The notes under the pieces: generated by a model | What the model saw: only the letters and a program-made list of their open reading frames with translations | The model's database searches: none | What the model was told of the DNA's origin: nothing | Shown: positions 39,697 through 47,754 of the stretch, piece after piece | Layout of the letters: every line of letters begins with the position of its first letter | Position numbering within the stretch: position 1 is the stretch's first letter | Origin: Aliiglaciecola sp. 3_MG-2023 | GTDB lineage: Bacteria > Pseudomonadota > Gammaproteobacteria > Enterobacterales > Alteromonadaceae | NCBI RefSeq assembly: GCF_030548205.1 | Contig: NZ_JAUORV010000009.1 | Location: 62,001 to 126,000 of the forward strand | Reading direction: 5' to 3' | DNA length: 64,000 nucleotides | Translations under genes and position numbers: made by a program

Positions 39697-40815
39697 TCAC
39701 CAGTTGGGGTTTTCAGGCAATTTAGGGTCAAAATGGTGTTTCCCCATTATTTGATCTCGAATCGCAAAAAATGACTTAAATGCAAAATGTTTAATAAGCA
39801 CGTTAAATGGCATTTTTATCCAGTGACCACGAAAATAAACCAGCTTTTTAGCCCAACGGATTTTAGGCGTTAATAGCAAATCATGCTCAGGACAAATAGC
39901 GGGTAAAATAGCGTGTTTCATTAACCAAGCTTGCGTCTTAGTCATTTTATAATGAGCTAAGTAAGACTTTGCTATATCAGGAATAGCGATATTAGAGTAC
40001 AATTTAAGCGCATTCATACAACATACAAACTCAAATTCAAAATCTGTCTGTTTCGACAAATCAATTAACGCCTGCCAAAATTCGTCATTCTCATATTCCT
40101 TTATGAGTAAGGTAATATCAAATAAGTCCCTTATCCAACTACTACTATCTTCGTTAGCAAATAAATGGATAATGCTATGCATTACTGTGGTTGCAGGTTC
40201 CAATACAAAACAACCGGAGGACGTCTTTAAACGTGATGAAATGAATTGACTTATGTTTGTAGTTCGTCCACTAATTGGAGGATATAAATTATGGTGCATA
40301 TCAACGACAGTGGCTCGATTTATATGAATTAAAGGCGGCACTTCATGAGCCCATTGACGATAGTACTTCTCGTCGTAATCACTTAGCACTTCTGACTGCC
40401 ATCGATTGTTCTTAAGATGTGCCTCTGCAACACTCAAGTCTTTTTTATTTACTAAGACATCAATATCGGAACACACTCTTCCGTGACTGTTTAAACTGTT
40501 CCGCAGTGTATAACCTGCCCCTTTTAAAAATACGGCGGTAATACCAACTTGTTCCAATTGTAAGCGAAACTCAGTAGCTTCAAAGAGAATTTGCTGGGCT
40601 TGTCGCTTGGCGTAAATCTGCGCTGAACCGAGATGGCGTTTTGCAAATTCGGGGTAATCGTCAAAACATCCATCTCGCAAAGCCACATGATATAGGCTCG
40701 CCAATAATTTACTCTCACGAAAAATGAAAATAACCTTCTGCCATTGAAGCAACGTAAAGGTTAGCCCTAAGCGAGGCGATAGTAGCAGTTGAAATAATAC
40801 TTTAGTGTCTAACAA
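39697..40815 (-). CDS. Nucleotidyltransferase family protein of the HPr-rel-A cassette
   Basis: A 372-residue protein of the NTP_transf_5 type. The core spans about residues 97-122: LKGAGYTLRNSL, then RVCSDIDVLV, whose two aspartates bind metal. The rest is helical with no membrane segment. It begins 4 bp after the HprK-like kinase stop, so it is part of the same operon. Related nucleotidyltransferases accompany kinase-containing lasso-peptide clusters, where they act on peptides, which suggests a tailoring role here. The substrate is unknown. Confidence 0.85.
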   Translation of the reverse strand: MLDTKVLFQLLLSPRLGLTFTLLQWQKVIFIFRESKLLASLYHVALRDGCFDDYPEFAKRHLGSAQIYAKRQAQQILFEATEFRLQLEQVGITAVFLKGAGYTLRNSLNSHGRVCSDIDVLVNKKDLSVAEAHLKNNRWQSEVLSDYDEKYYRQWAHEVPPLIHINRATVVDMHHNLYPPISGRTTNISQFISSRLKTSSGCFVLEPATTVMHSIIHLFANEDSSSWIRDLFDITLLIKEYENDEFWQALIDLSKQTDFEFEFVCCMNALKLYSNIAIPDIAKSYLAHYKMTKTQAWLMKHAILPAICPEHDLLLTPKIRWAKKLVYFRGHWIKMPFNVLIKHFAFKSFFAIRDQIMGKHHFDPKLPENPNW

Positions 40816-40819
40816 TTAA

Positions 40820-41668
40820 TTACCCAATCACATCTTCACTGAGAAAATCATTCACTTCGTTTAAATCACTATACTCAATTTCAAACAGTCGACAAGATTT
40901 AATCACTCTAGCAACAGCATCAAATCCATCAGCTCCAAGCACATTATAATTAAATGCATTTTTACTTAAGGTATTGAAAGCGTCTAACTGTGTTAATTGG
41001 TAAATTTTTAGTTCAGATTCGGGCACATACTTTGGGAAAACTACGGCGACAATTTGGGCCTTATCAAACTTTTGATATTGTTCCCATGTTAATACTTTTA
41101 CGTGGGCCACATCCCCCTTTTGCGTATCTTTACAAATAGGTGAAAAATATGCTTCTGGATGCCAAGCTTTTATAAGATCAATTGAGTTATTTTTTAAACA
41201 TACTGGTCGAAAAAGTGGATTAACCATAGAAGTCGATGTGTCTATGATGGCCATTTCATCTGAGTAAATATCCCAGTCGGACAACCCCAAGTGAGCAGTT
41301 AGTGTGCTTTTCCCCGAGCCAGGGAGTGCTGGAAAAATAATAGCTTTGCCGTTTTTGACTAGCACAGCTGAATGGATTAATAAACGCTCAAACTCATGGG
41401 CAGCTATACACCAGTTCATTCCCCATTCAAGAACAGCTGCAGCTTGAGATATTGGTAAAGGTTTAAAGGGGGAATGTTGATCTGAATAAAAACTAATTTG
41501 CGGTTTAATAAATCGTCTTAATAAAGACTCGTAAACGAGACGGATTGAGAAATCAACAGGACCGTCTAAATCCCAAGAATCTGAGTACAGACTCTTAGCA
41601 ACGGTTGAAACATGTTTCACATCTGATTTTAACGAAAAACGGTAAAGACCTGTGTCAATAATCTGCAT
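40820..41668 (-). CDS. HprK-related kinase A
   Basis: A 282-residue protein with the nucleotide-binding core of HPr kinase but without its N-terminal domain. The P-loop LPGSGKST is at about 115-122, and an acidic motif DIYSDEMAIID follows at about 133-143. HprK relatives of this type phosphorylate serines of peptides in some lasso-peptide clusters. It overlaps the PqqD-like gene by 14 bp and precedes the nucleotidyltransferase gene by 4 bp. It fits the HPr-rel-A system named in protein family databases. No HPr gene lies nearby. Confidence 0.88.
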   Translation of the reverse strand: MQIIDTGLYRFSLKSDVKHVSTVAKSLYSDSWDLDGPVDFSIRLVYESLLRRFIKPQISFYSDQHSPFKPLPISQAAAVLEWGMNWCIAAHEFERLLIHSAVLVKNGKAIIFPALPGSGKSTLTAHLGLSDWDIYSDEMAIIDTSTSMVNPLFRPVCLKNNSIDLIKAWHPEAYFSPICKDTQKGDVAHVKVLTWEQYQKFDKAQIVAVVFPKYVPESELKIYQLTQLDAFNTLSKNAFNYNVLGADGFDAVARVIKSCRLFEIEYSDLNEVNDFLSEDVIG

Positions 41669-41933
41669 CGAACTCCACTACTTCCCGAAGAACTTTCTTC
41701 TCAACTAAATCGTGGAAAACGAACTCTGCTTCAGACTGATCTAGTCCAAGAATGGATTGAAGTAAACTTGCATCGAAGGTTGACTCTAAATTGAGTTCAA
41801 CCTTCTTGACATTTTCTAACTGTCTAGAATTAATGAAAAAGGTATTACTATCGTAACCAGAATAAATCCCGATACCGCTTCCATCTTCAAAAAGATAAAC
41901 CCGCGAACCTGGGGTGAGACTATAGTAACTCAC
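41655..41933 (-). CDS. PqqD-like protein of the HPr-rel-A cassette
   Basis: A 92-residue small protein that fits the PqqD-like fold: N-terminal beta strands (PGSRVYLFEDGSGIGIYSG) then helices (LQSILGLDQSEAEFVFHDLVEKKVL). PqqD-type proteins bind leader peptides and hand them to modifying enzymes, so this one likely brings the substrate to the kinase or the nucleotidyltransferase. It starts 14 bp after the stop of the twin-arginine protein and overlaps the kinase gene by 14 bp, a strongly coupled arrangement. Confidence 0.8.
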   Translation of the reverse strand: MSYYSLTPGSRVYLFEDGSGIGIYSGYDSNTFFINSRQLENVKKVELNLESTFDASLLQSILGLDQSEAEFVFHDLVEKKVLREVVEFDADY

Positions 41934-41947
41934 GTCTTTTTAATTTC

Positions 41948-42595
41948 TTAGGAAGGTTCCCAGTTACTCAACCTATGGTTGTCAGTCATACCTAATTCAT
42001 TATCAGTAACCAAAGAGCCGGTTTTATCTTTCACGTACAAGTAAACAAATACTTCCTTGCACAAGTCTTCAGCTTGAGAGAGACCTTCATAACCTGGATA
42101 AAAACCAAAACACGCATTCAAAAATACCGCACCCAGTTTTTGATAACTGCTACCACAGTTACCGCTCAATAAATTTCCACAACTATCATCGCTATAGCGG
42201 AAAAATTCTTTTGGTAAATTTAGCGAGCAACTTTTAACTGCGTCGATACTAGCGTTATACTTTTCTCTTTCTTTTTTACAATCATCGTCGTCTCTTCTGT
42301 GTCGACCATGATTCATTTCCTTCAACTTATCAAACATGTCATCACAATTGCTGTCTGAGTCTTTCCATTTGTGAGGACGGCAACCATAATTCAAATCTGG
42401 AATAGTACATGTTTTTTCATGGGTACTTGTAGACAAATTACCTGACAAATTACCTGACACATTACAGGTAGTTCCCCATACTGATTTAGCTGGAAGGCTA
42501 ACAATCACTGCTCCGGTGGCCGACTTTTTAAGAAAATTACGGCGCTTGTTCACAGCAGAAACATCCTTTTTATACGACTTATCGAATTCATTCAT
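41948..42595 (-). CDS. Twin-arginine, cysteine-rich exported protein (candidate substrate)
   Basis: A 215-residue protein I do not recognise. The N-terminus is a twin-arginine signal: KRRNFLKKSATG at 17-28, then a hydrophobic stretch to about 38. The body has ten cysteines, an imperfect GNLS repeat near residues 47-56 (the DNA repeats a GACA-ATTACCT unit three times), and a highly charged stretch in the middle (HGRHRRDDDDCKKERE). It heads the operon with the PqqD-like, kinase and nucleotidyltransferase genes and follows a sigma-54 promoter, so it is the best candidate for the modified substrate. That is inference. Confidence 0.75.
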   Translation of the reverse strand: MNEFDKSYKKDVSAVNKRRNFLKKSATGAVIVSLPAKSVWGTTCNVSGNLSGNLSTSTHEKTCTIPDLNYGCRPHKWKDSDSNCDDMFDKLKEMNHGRHRRDDDDCKKEREKYNASIDAVKSCSLNLPKEFFRYSDDSCGNLLSGNCGSSYQKLGAVFLNACFGFYPGYEGLSQAEDLCKEVFVYLYVKDKTGSLVTDNELGMTDNHRLSNWEPS

Positions 42596-42654
42596 TGATT
42601 AAAACCCTTTTTATGCGACTTCTAAAACGCAATTAACTTTATTGAGATCGTAGA

Positions 42655-42670
42655 AGCAAAAACCACGCCA
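42655..42670 (-). promoter_or_regulatory. Sigma-54 type promoter of the HPr-rel-A cassette
   Basis: On the minus strand TGGCGTGGTTTTTGCT, with GG and GC ten bases apart, fits the -24/-12 consensus (TGGCAC-N5-TTGCT form) closely. Transcription would start near 42643, about 48 nt before the ATG. AAGGG stands ten bases ahead of the start codon. Confidence 0.8.
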
Positions 42671-42741
42671 ACACAACAATCCATTGATTTATATATGTTT
42701 AATTTGTGTAATATAGTGGAACTGTAAATTTTTTCGACAAG

Positions 42742-43512
42742 CTAATTTATATCTATATTAGCCGATCGTAAAAGCTGCTTGACGTATTTTACAGGTATTG
42801 AGTAAGTAATTCCACTAGGCTCGGATAAAATAGTTTCTTTTGTTTCCTTTACAAACACTTTATTAATAACTGCAACGACTTTCCCCGTCTCTACTTCGTA
42901 TACTGCACTACCGCTATTACCTGGATACGCTGTTGCATCCATTTGGTAAACCAAATACGGATCTCGTAGCCGTCTTAGTGTTTTTGCGTCTAATTGACTC
43001 GAATGTTCAGTAGGCACAATAACCGGCGTTGACGATGCAATAATACCGCGATGGGTTGCAGGATATAGTCCTAAAATAGCACCTATGGGGAACCCCGTAA
43101 ACGCGACCTCTGTTCCGTCAGGAATCATATTACTACCCGCTAACTGAAAAGGCTTTAGTTTCGTACTAATTCGCAATAATGCTAAGTCATGTAATTCATC
43201 AACTTTAACTACGTATGCCTCATACATTTTTGGATAGCGGCCTACTCCAGCCAAAACCACTCGCTTTTGTTTAGCCGTCTCATCTAAAGGTTTAGCAATA
43301 ACATGATTATTAGTCACAATATATTGCCCATTGGCTACAGCAAACCCAGTACCATGTAAACTGGTTTGCGGCGCTTTAATTGGGTCATATACCCCAATAC
43401 CAACCACTGATTGTTTGGCAACCTTGACAATATCGACAATATTGTGGGCGTAACTTGCAGAATGTGAAAATAAAATTGCAAAGGCAAACAAACTTTTCGT
43501 CAAATTAGACAT
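42742..43512 (-). CDS. Exported trypsin-like (HtrA-type) serine protease
   Basis: A 256-residue S1-type protease with a signal peptide (MSNLTKSLFAFAILFSHSASYA, cleavage near 22), so it is periplasmic or secreted. The catalytic triad is visible: H70 in VTNNHVIA, D109 in LHDLALLRI and S200 in YPGNSGSAVY. It has no PDZ domain, unlike DegP. I use the ATG at 43512, since a longer frame to 43605 would precede the signal peptide with an odd leader and overlap the divergent patatin gene. It lies upstream of the HPr-rel-A cassette, but it ends before the sigma-54 site. Confidence 0.85.
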   Translation of the reverse strand: MSNLTKSLFAFAILFSHSASYAHNIVDIVKVAKQSVVGIGVYDPIKAPQTSLHGTGFAVANGQYIVTNNHVIAKPLDETAKQKRVVLAGVGRYPKMYEAYVVKVDELHDLALLRISTKLKPFQLAGSNMIPDGTEVAFTGFPIGAILGLYPATHRGIIASSTPVIVPTEHSSQLDAKTLRRLRDPYLVYQMDATAYPGNSGSAVYEVETGKVVAVINKVFVKETKETILSEPSGITYSIPVKYVKQLLRSANIDIN

Positions 43513-43603
43513 AACAGACTTGTTCCAATAAATAAGTTGTGCAAAAAACTGAATTCTAAGCCATATTTGAATGAAAACCAGCTTTAAACCAAGTGAAGTA
43601 ACC

Positions 43604-44449
43604 ATGTCTTATTCAATCAACTCCCTTAAGACCCAAATCGTTCCTATTTTCTCAGGAGGAGGCACTCGTCTATCCTGCCATATTGGGATACTACAGGCTT
43701 TACTTGAAATGAATCTATCTTTTAACCACATAGTAGGAATATCAGGCGGTTCAATTATCAGTGCTTTGTATTGTAGCGGAATGCCATTGGAAAAAATATT
43801 ATCCTTATCTTTAGAAACTGATTTTAAGCAATTTAAGGGCTACTCGCTATTTCGCTTATTAAAAGAAGGAGGCTTGAGTTCAGGAAACCAATTCGAGAAA
43901 TGGATGGATAAACAGCTAGAAGGCAAGACATTTTCGCAACTATCGACAGAACTCAGCATTGTTGCTACCGACGTCAACGGAGGAGGTCCGGTTATTTTCA
44001 ATAAAGAAACCAGTCCGGATTTAAAGGTTTCACAAGCCGTTCGATTCTCAATGTCTATTCCACTGATTTTTAGTTTTAAAACCTATGGTGATCATCTACT
44101 CGTTGATGGCGCAATTTTAGCGGAAGATGCACTGTTTCGAAATTGGACACAGAGCGATGCAAAAAATGTTTGCTTCAGGTTAAAAAGCCAACAAATACAG
44201 CAGGTACGGAAAAGACAGGCTTTTTTCCACTTACCGGAATATATTTTTATGTTGATAAAAACGTTTATGACAGCCCTATCAAGGGAGTATGTGCACGCCG
44301 AGCATTGGCATAACACGATAATTGTTGAAACAGGAACCTACTCTTCAGTCGATTTTTCGTTAACGGTAGAACAAAAAAAAGAGCTTTACCAAATTGGCTA
44401 TGACACTGCCCATGAATTCTTACCCAAAAAGATCACTCCGATACAGTAA
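43604..44449 (+). CDS. Patatin-like phospholipase
   Basis: A 281-residue patatin-family lipid hydrolase. The oxyanion loop SGGGTRLSCHIG is at 17-28, the nucleophile elbow GISGGS at 45-50 (S47), and the catalytic aspartate D168 in LLVDGA. No signal peptide is seen, so it may act inside the cell on phospholipids or acyl groups. The ATG at 43604 is chosen, with GAAG 8-10 bp upstream; an alternative ATG at 43571 adds 11 residues. It is divergent from the protease gene and convergent with the MaoC-like gene. Confidence 0.85.
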   Translation: MSYSINSLKTQIVPIFSGGGTRLSCHIGILQALLEMNLSFNHIVGISGGSIISALYCSGMPLEKILSLSLETDFKQFKGYSLFRLLKEGGLSSGNQFEKWMDKQLEGKTFSQLSTELSIVATDVNGGGPVIFNKETSPDLKVSQAVRFSMSIPLIFSFKTYGDHLLVDGAILAEDALFRNWTQSDAKNVCFRLKSQQIQQVRKRQAFFHLPEYIFMLIKTFMTALSREYVHAEHWHNTIIVETGTYSSVDFSLTVEQKKELYQIGYDTAHEFLPKKITPIQ

Positions 44450-44508
44450 ACATAATTGTTTAATTTTCCCTTGAGCGTTATTCAGTTCAAAACGTAAAAA
44501 ACCTGAAG

Positions 44509-45399
44509 TTACTTATCTAACATAGCACTTAGTGGCAAAAGCACAATTTGCGCCATAAATAGGGGGACATTTCCTTTTAAATAACCAACACAGATGTGGC
44601 TCACCTTAGCGCTATTACCAGACATGGCAATCTCTGGCGTGACGACAATATTCAAAACGTCGTTACTACGTAAACTTTCCAATTGTCGTTTATCAATACA
44701 TAATTTATGTGACGAATAAATCATCGGATCTTTTATTAAGTCGTGACCGATGGCTTGGGCGCGCTCCAACAATGCGGAGGATAGTAAACTCATGGGATAC
44801 ATTTGTGGAAAGCGAACTTTATCAGCAAATTCATCTATATATTCTGATTGCTCTCCAAAAGCACTGGTTAAGAAGTTTTTTGCATTGCCTACAATCATAT
44901 ATTTGCGTTTCAAAAAGCATTGGCTTGCTTGATCAAATGTGCGGTCAGCGCGCATTCCCCAATCAACGCTTTCTGGAAAATTATCTGGCAGTTGAATAGG
45001 ATTAAATTCAGACTCACGCTTAAATCCCAAAATCACCGCTTTGTCGTTTGCTTTTAACAAAAGACGATTAGAGTGCAACTCTCCGTCATTACTCTGGGTC
45101 TTTTTAGTGGCTTTAATATCTAAACTTAGGGTATCACCAGGGTTAACAACGCCTGCAAAAGTAAATTCAAAAATACTGAAAGGTAGCCTTTTAGTGTCCG
45201 CGTCGATATTCAATTCAACTTGTCTATGCTGAAATTGAGTCTCGATAAAACACCCAAGTTGAAATCCTAAAGCGATAGGTCCCGCAAAGGGATTATTGAC
45301 AATCCAGTTCCAACGGTTCTTATCATGAAACAGATTAAAATCGTCAGTTGAGTTCCTAGCTGTTTCAATGTGAATTTGAGATAACTGATAGCTTTTCAA
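44509..45399 (-). CDS. MaoC-like double hot-dog fold protein
   Basis: A 296-residue protein whose N-terminal half contains STDDFNLFHD, close to the MaoC/R-hydratase motif with its catalytic aspartate and histidine, followed by GPIALGFQLG. A second, weaker hot-dog-like half spans about residues 150-296. R-specific enoyl-CoA or acyl-carrier hydration is the family expectation. It lies between the patatin gene and the exosortase acyltransferase gene, and so may supply or edit acyl groups for it. I am confident of the fold, less of the activity. Confidence 0.55.
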   Translation of the reverse strand: MKSYQLSQIHIETARNSTDDFNLFHDKNRWNWIVNNPFAGPIALGFQLGCFIETQFQHRQVELNIDADTKRLPFSIFEFTFAGVVNPGDTLSLDIKATKKTQSNDGELHSNRLLLKANDKAVILGFKRESEFNPIQLPDNFPESVDWGMRADRTFDQASQCFLKRKYMIVGNAKNFLTSAFGEQSEYIDEFADKVRFPQMYPMSLLSSALLERAQAIGHDLIKDPMIYSSHKLCIDKRQLESLRSNDVLNIVVTPEIAMSGNSAKVSHICVGYLKGNVPLFMAQIVLLPLSAMLDK

Positions 45400-45578
45400 T
45401 TAAAATCCTCTCTCGAATTTATATCCAGACGATGTTTAAACTAAGGTATAACACAGAAAATGCGGTATTTGTTTGACAATTAAGGACTTTAACCCGACAC
45501 TTTAGTATTAACGTAATTTACATTTTATATAGTTTCCCTATTAATAATGGTCAATAAACATAACAAAGGAAAGTTGTA

Positions 45579-46316
45579 ATGACAGAAATTTCTGCAGACA
45601 GTATTTCGGGTCATTTTTCCGATTATTTAAAACCGGTATTTTCAGAGTCCGAAGAGCATAAAAAGCACTCTTATGGTATACGCCATCAGGTGTACTGTGA
45701 AGAACTGCACTTTGAACCTGAAAACGAACAAAAAATTGAAACCGATAATTTCGATGATCATGCATATCATTGTTTAATCCAACATAAATCTAGTCAGCAA
45801 TATGCAGGCACGGTGAGACTAATCACCTCAGCAAACGACTCCCAGAAATTACCCATTGAGCTTTATTGCCAAAATGCGATTCAGCGGCCAGAACTTTTCC
45901 CGAATAATTTTGATCGAGATGATATTTGTGAAATATCACGTTTAGCTGTCCCTTTAGAGTTCAGACGAAGAAAAATGGATAATTTCGATGGTGCAGCTCT
46001 AGGGGTTATTAATAAAGAAATTTATTCAGAAACAGAACTTCGCTGTTTTCCTTTTATCGCCGTTGGATTATATCTATCAGCTACAGCAATTCTATTGAAC
46101 AAAAACATTCATCATTGTTACGTCATGGTGGAACCTAGGTTAGCCAGAAGTATGCGATTTGTTGGGTTGCCTTTCGAACAAATTGGCCCCGTGATCGATT
46201 ACCATGGAAAACGCGCGCCATTTTATATCCAACCACAGTCTGTCGAAGGTAATCTTAAACCGGATTTTAAAGCGTTATTGAATAATATTACGGCTGAAGT
46301 TACCCCACAGATATAA
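45579..46316 (+). CDS. PEP-CTERM/exosortase system-associated acyltransferase
   Basis: A 245-residue GNAT/LuxI-like acyltransferase of the exosortase-associated family. Near the N-terminus is SYGIRHQVYCEELHFEPEN, and later a segment with ICEISRLAVPLEFRRRKM, both typical. It has AAAGGAAAG before the ATG. The family co-occurs with exosortase and PEP-CTERM proteins and may use acyl-CoA or acyl-ACP donors. An acyl carrier protein and an acyl-CoA ligase of the same system lie about 8 kb to the right. The product is unknown. Confidence 0.85.
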   Translation: MTEISADSISGHFSDYLKPVFSESEEHKKHSYGIRHQVYCEELHFEPENEQKIETDNFDDHAYHCLIQHKSSQQYAGTVRLITSANDSQKLPIELYCQNAIQRPELFPNNFDRDDICEISRLAVPLEFRRRKMDNFDGAALGVINKEIYSETELRCFPFIAVGLYLSATAILLNKNIHHCYVMVEPRLARSMRFVGLPFEQIGPVIDYHGKRAPFYIQPQSVEGNLKPDFKALLNNITAEVTPQI

Positions 46317-46427
46317 ATTACTAATAGAAACTTAAGCTCCTAAAATTGGCGCTTTGCAAATACATAGCGGGAAATTGAAAAATACCGTTAACGAGCTACG
46401 AAACTTTATACTTTGAGAGTAAGAGTT

Positions 46428-47294
46428 ATGTTTGATTATAAAGAAGCATTTTCACGTAATATAGGCTGGATGACCGAACAAGAACAAGAAGTTCTTAAGA
46501 ATACGAAGGTCGCTATTGGTGGTTTGGGTGGCGTAGGTGGCGACCACGCCATAGTCTGTGCAAGACTTGGCATTGGTAACTTTCACATTTCTGACATGGA
46601 TCAATACGATTTAGTTAATTTCAACCGTCAAGCCGGTGCGTCAATGAAAACTTTAGGTCAAGAAAAGTCTAAAGTTATGGAAGATATCTTGGCGAATATC
46701 AATCCTGAATCAAGTGTAAAAAATTTCGACAAGGGAATTAATGATGAAAACCTTGAAGACTTTTTGGACGGCGTGGATCTCTATATTGATAGCTTGGATA
46801 TATTCGCCATGGATATTCGTAGAAAGGTTTTTAAACGCTGCTATGAAAAAAATATCCCCTGTATTACTGCAGCACCAATGGGAATGGGAACGGCTATGTT
46901 GGTTTTCATGCCTGGAAAAATGTCGTTTGAAGAATATTTTTGCCTTGAAGGATTAGAACCTGAAGATCAGTTCTATAATCTAATCATGGGGTTGTCCCCT
47001 GCTATGCTGCAATTAAGTTATTTGGTTGATAAAAGTAAAGTAGACTTTTGGGCAGGGAAAGTGCCTTCAACTCCCATGGGAATCTCGATGGCAGCGGGTG
47101 TGTTAAATTCAAATGTAGTGAAAATAATACTAAAACGCGGAGAGGTACTTCATGCTCCTTGGGGATGGCATGTTGATGCTTATAAAAATAAGGCGAAGAA
47201 AACGTGGCGTCCTTGGGGAAACAAAAACCCTATTCAAAAGTACATTATGTTTCCAATGGTGAAAAAAGCAGTCGGTAAAGCAAAGCCTAACTAA
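46428..47294 (+). CDS. ThiF family adenylyltransferase (E1-like)
   Basis: A 288-residue E1-like enzyme with a Rossmann ATP-binding motif GGLGGVGG at 31-38 and the following DMDQYDLVNFNRQAG segment, the usual site for ATP and the adenylated C-terminus. The zinc-binding CxxC pairs of ThiF and MoeB are not obvious. It starts 111 bp after the exosortase-associated acyltransferase stop. E1-like enzymes activate a carboxyl end of a small protein, but no ubiquitin-like partner is visible here. Membership in the exosortase system is suggested only by position. Confidence 0.82.
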   Translation: MFDYKEAFSRNIGWMTEQEQEVLKNTKVAIGGLGGVGGDHAIVCARLGIGNFHISDMDQYDLVNFNRQAGASMKTLGQEKSKVMEDILANINPESSVKNFDKGINDENLEDFLDGVDLYIDSLDIFAMDIRRKVFKRCYEKNIPCITAAPMGMGTAMLVFMPGKMSFEEYFCLEGLEPEDQFYNLIMGLSPAMLQLSYLVDKSKVDFWAGKVPSTPMGISMAAGVLNSNVVKIILKRGEVLHAPWGWHVDAYKNKAKKTWRPWGNKNPIQKYIMFPMVKKAVGKAKPN

Positions 47295-47705
47295 TTTTGC
47301 GATGCCTTGAGCACTAAAACGTTCTGTAACCTTAACATCATTCAGCACTGTTTAATTAGCCCTCCGTCGTTCTGACACTGGGCTTGCAACCTTCTAAGCT
47401 CCAGTCAAATTTCAAAATATTAGCTAATAGATATATTTAAGGCCAGCCTTATACTTAAAGGTAGAAAGCCTCGTAAGTAATAATCCGCTTCAACAAAGAG
47501 TTATTAAACCAACCAAGCTATAAGTCACAGCTTCAGAAGTATAAGTTAATTTCACTCAAGCCTTTGTGGGTGTAGCTATGCCCCAAACCTAGGCTATTTA
47601 GAGTTAATTGGAACAATGGATGTGCATGCCAATTAAATTGACAGGAGAGCGATAGAATGGACGAGGTGAAGTTGATAATCTGCTTTTATGATAATATTGA
47701 AGCAA
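47295..47705. other. Intergenic region after the ThiF gene
   Basis: About 460 bp lies between the ThiF stop and the PEP-CTERM stop. Apart from the terminator at 47706 I see only a short frame (47657-47758) that runs through the terminator and is not credible. No repeat or RNA structure is evident. Confidence 0.5.
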
Positions 47706-47735
47706 TAAAAAAACCCGGTATTAAACCGGGTTTTT
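47706..47735. terminator. Terminator after the PEP-CTERM gene
   Basis: AAACCCGGT / ACCGGGTTT (47711-47719 and 47725-47733) with a five-base loop. The A run at 47706-47712 gives a T run on the minus strand, so it serves the PEP-CTERM gene; a T run on the other side allows both directions. Confidence 0.9.
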
Positions 47736-47754
47736 ATAAAGTTTCAAAGCAATC

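Noticed and set aside
39697-42595. Lasso-peptide cluster
   Set aside because: Kinase, PqqD-like and nucleotidyltransferase genes fit, but no asparagine-synthase-like cyclase, no leader protease and no short precursor are present.
47372-47390. Plus-strand sequence like a sigma-54 promoter ending in TTGCA
   Set aside because: The -24 element lacks the GG pair, and there is no plus-strand gene downstream.
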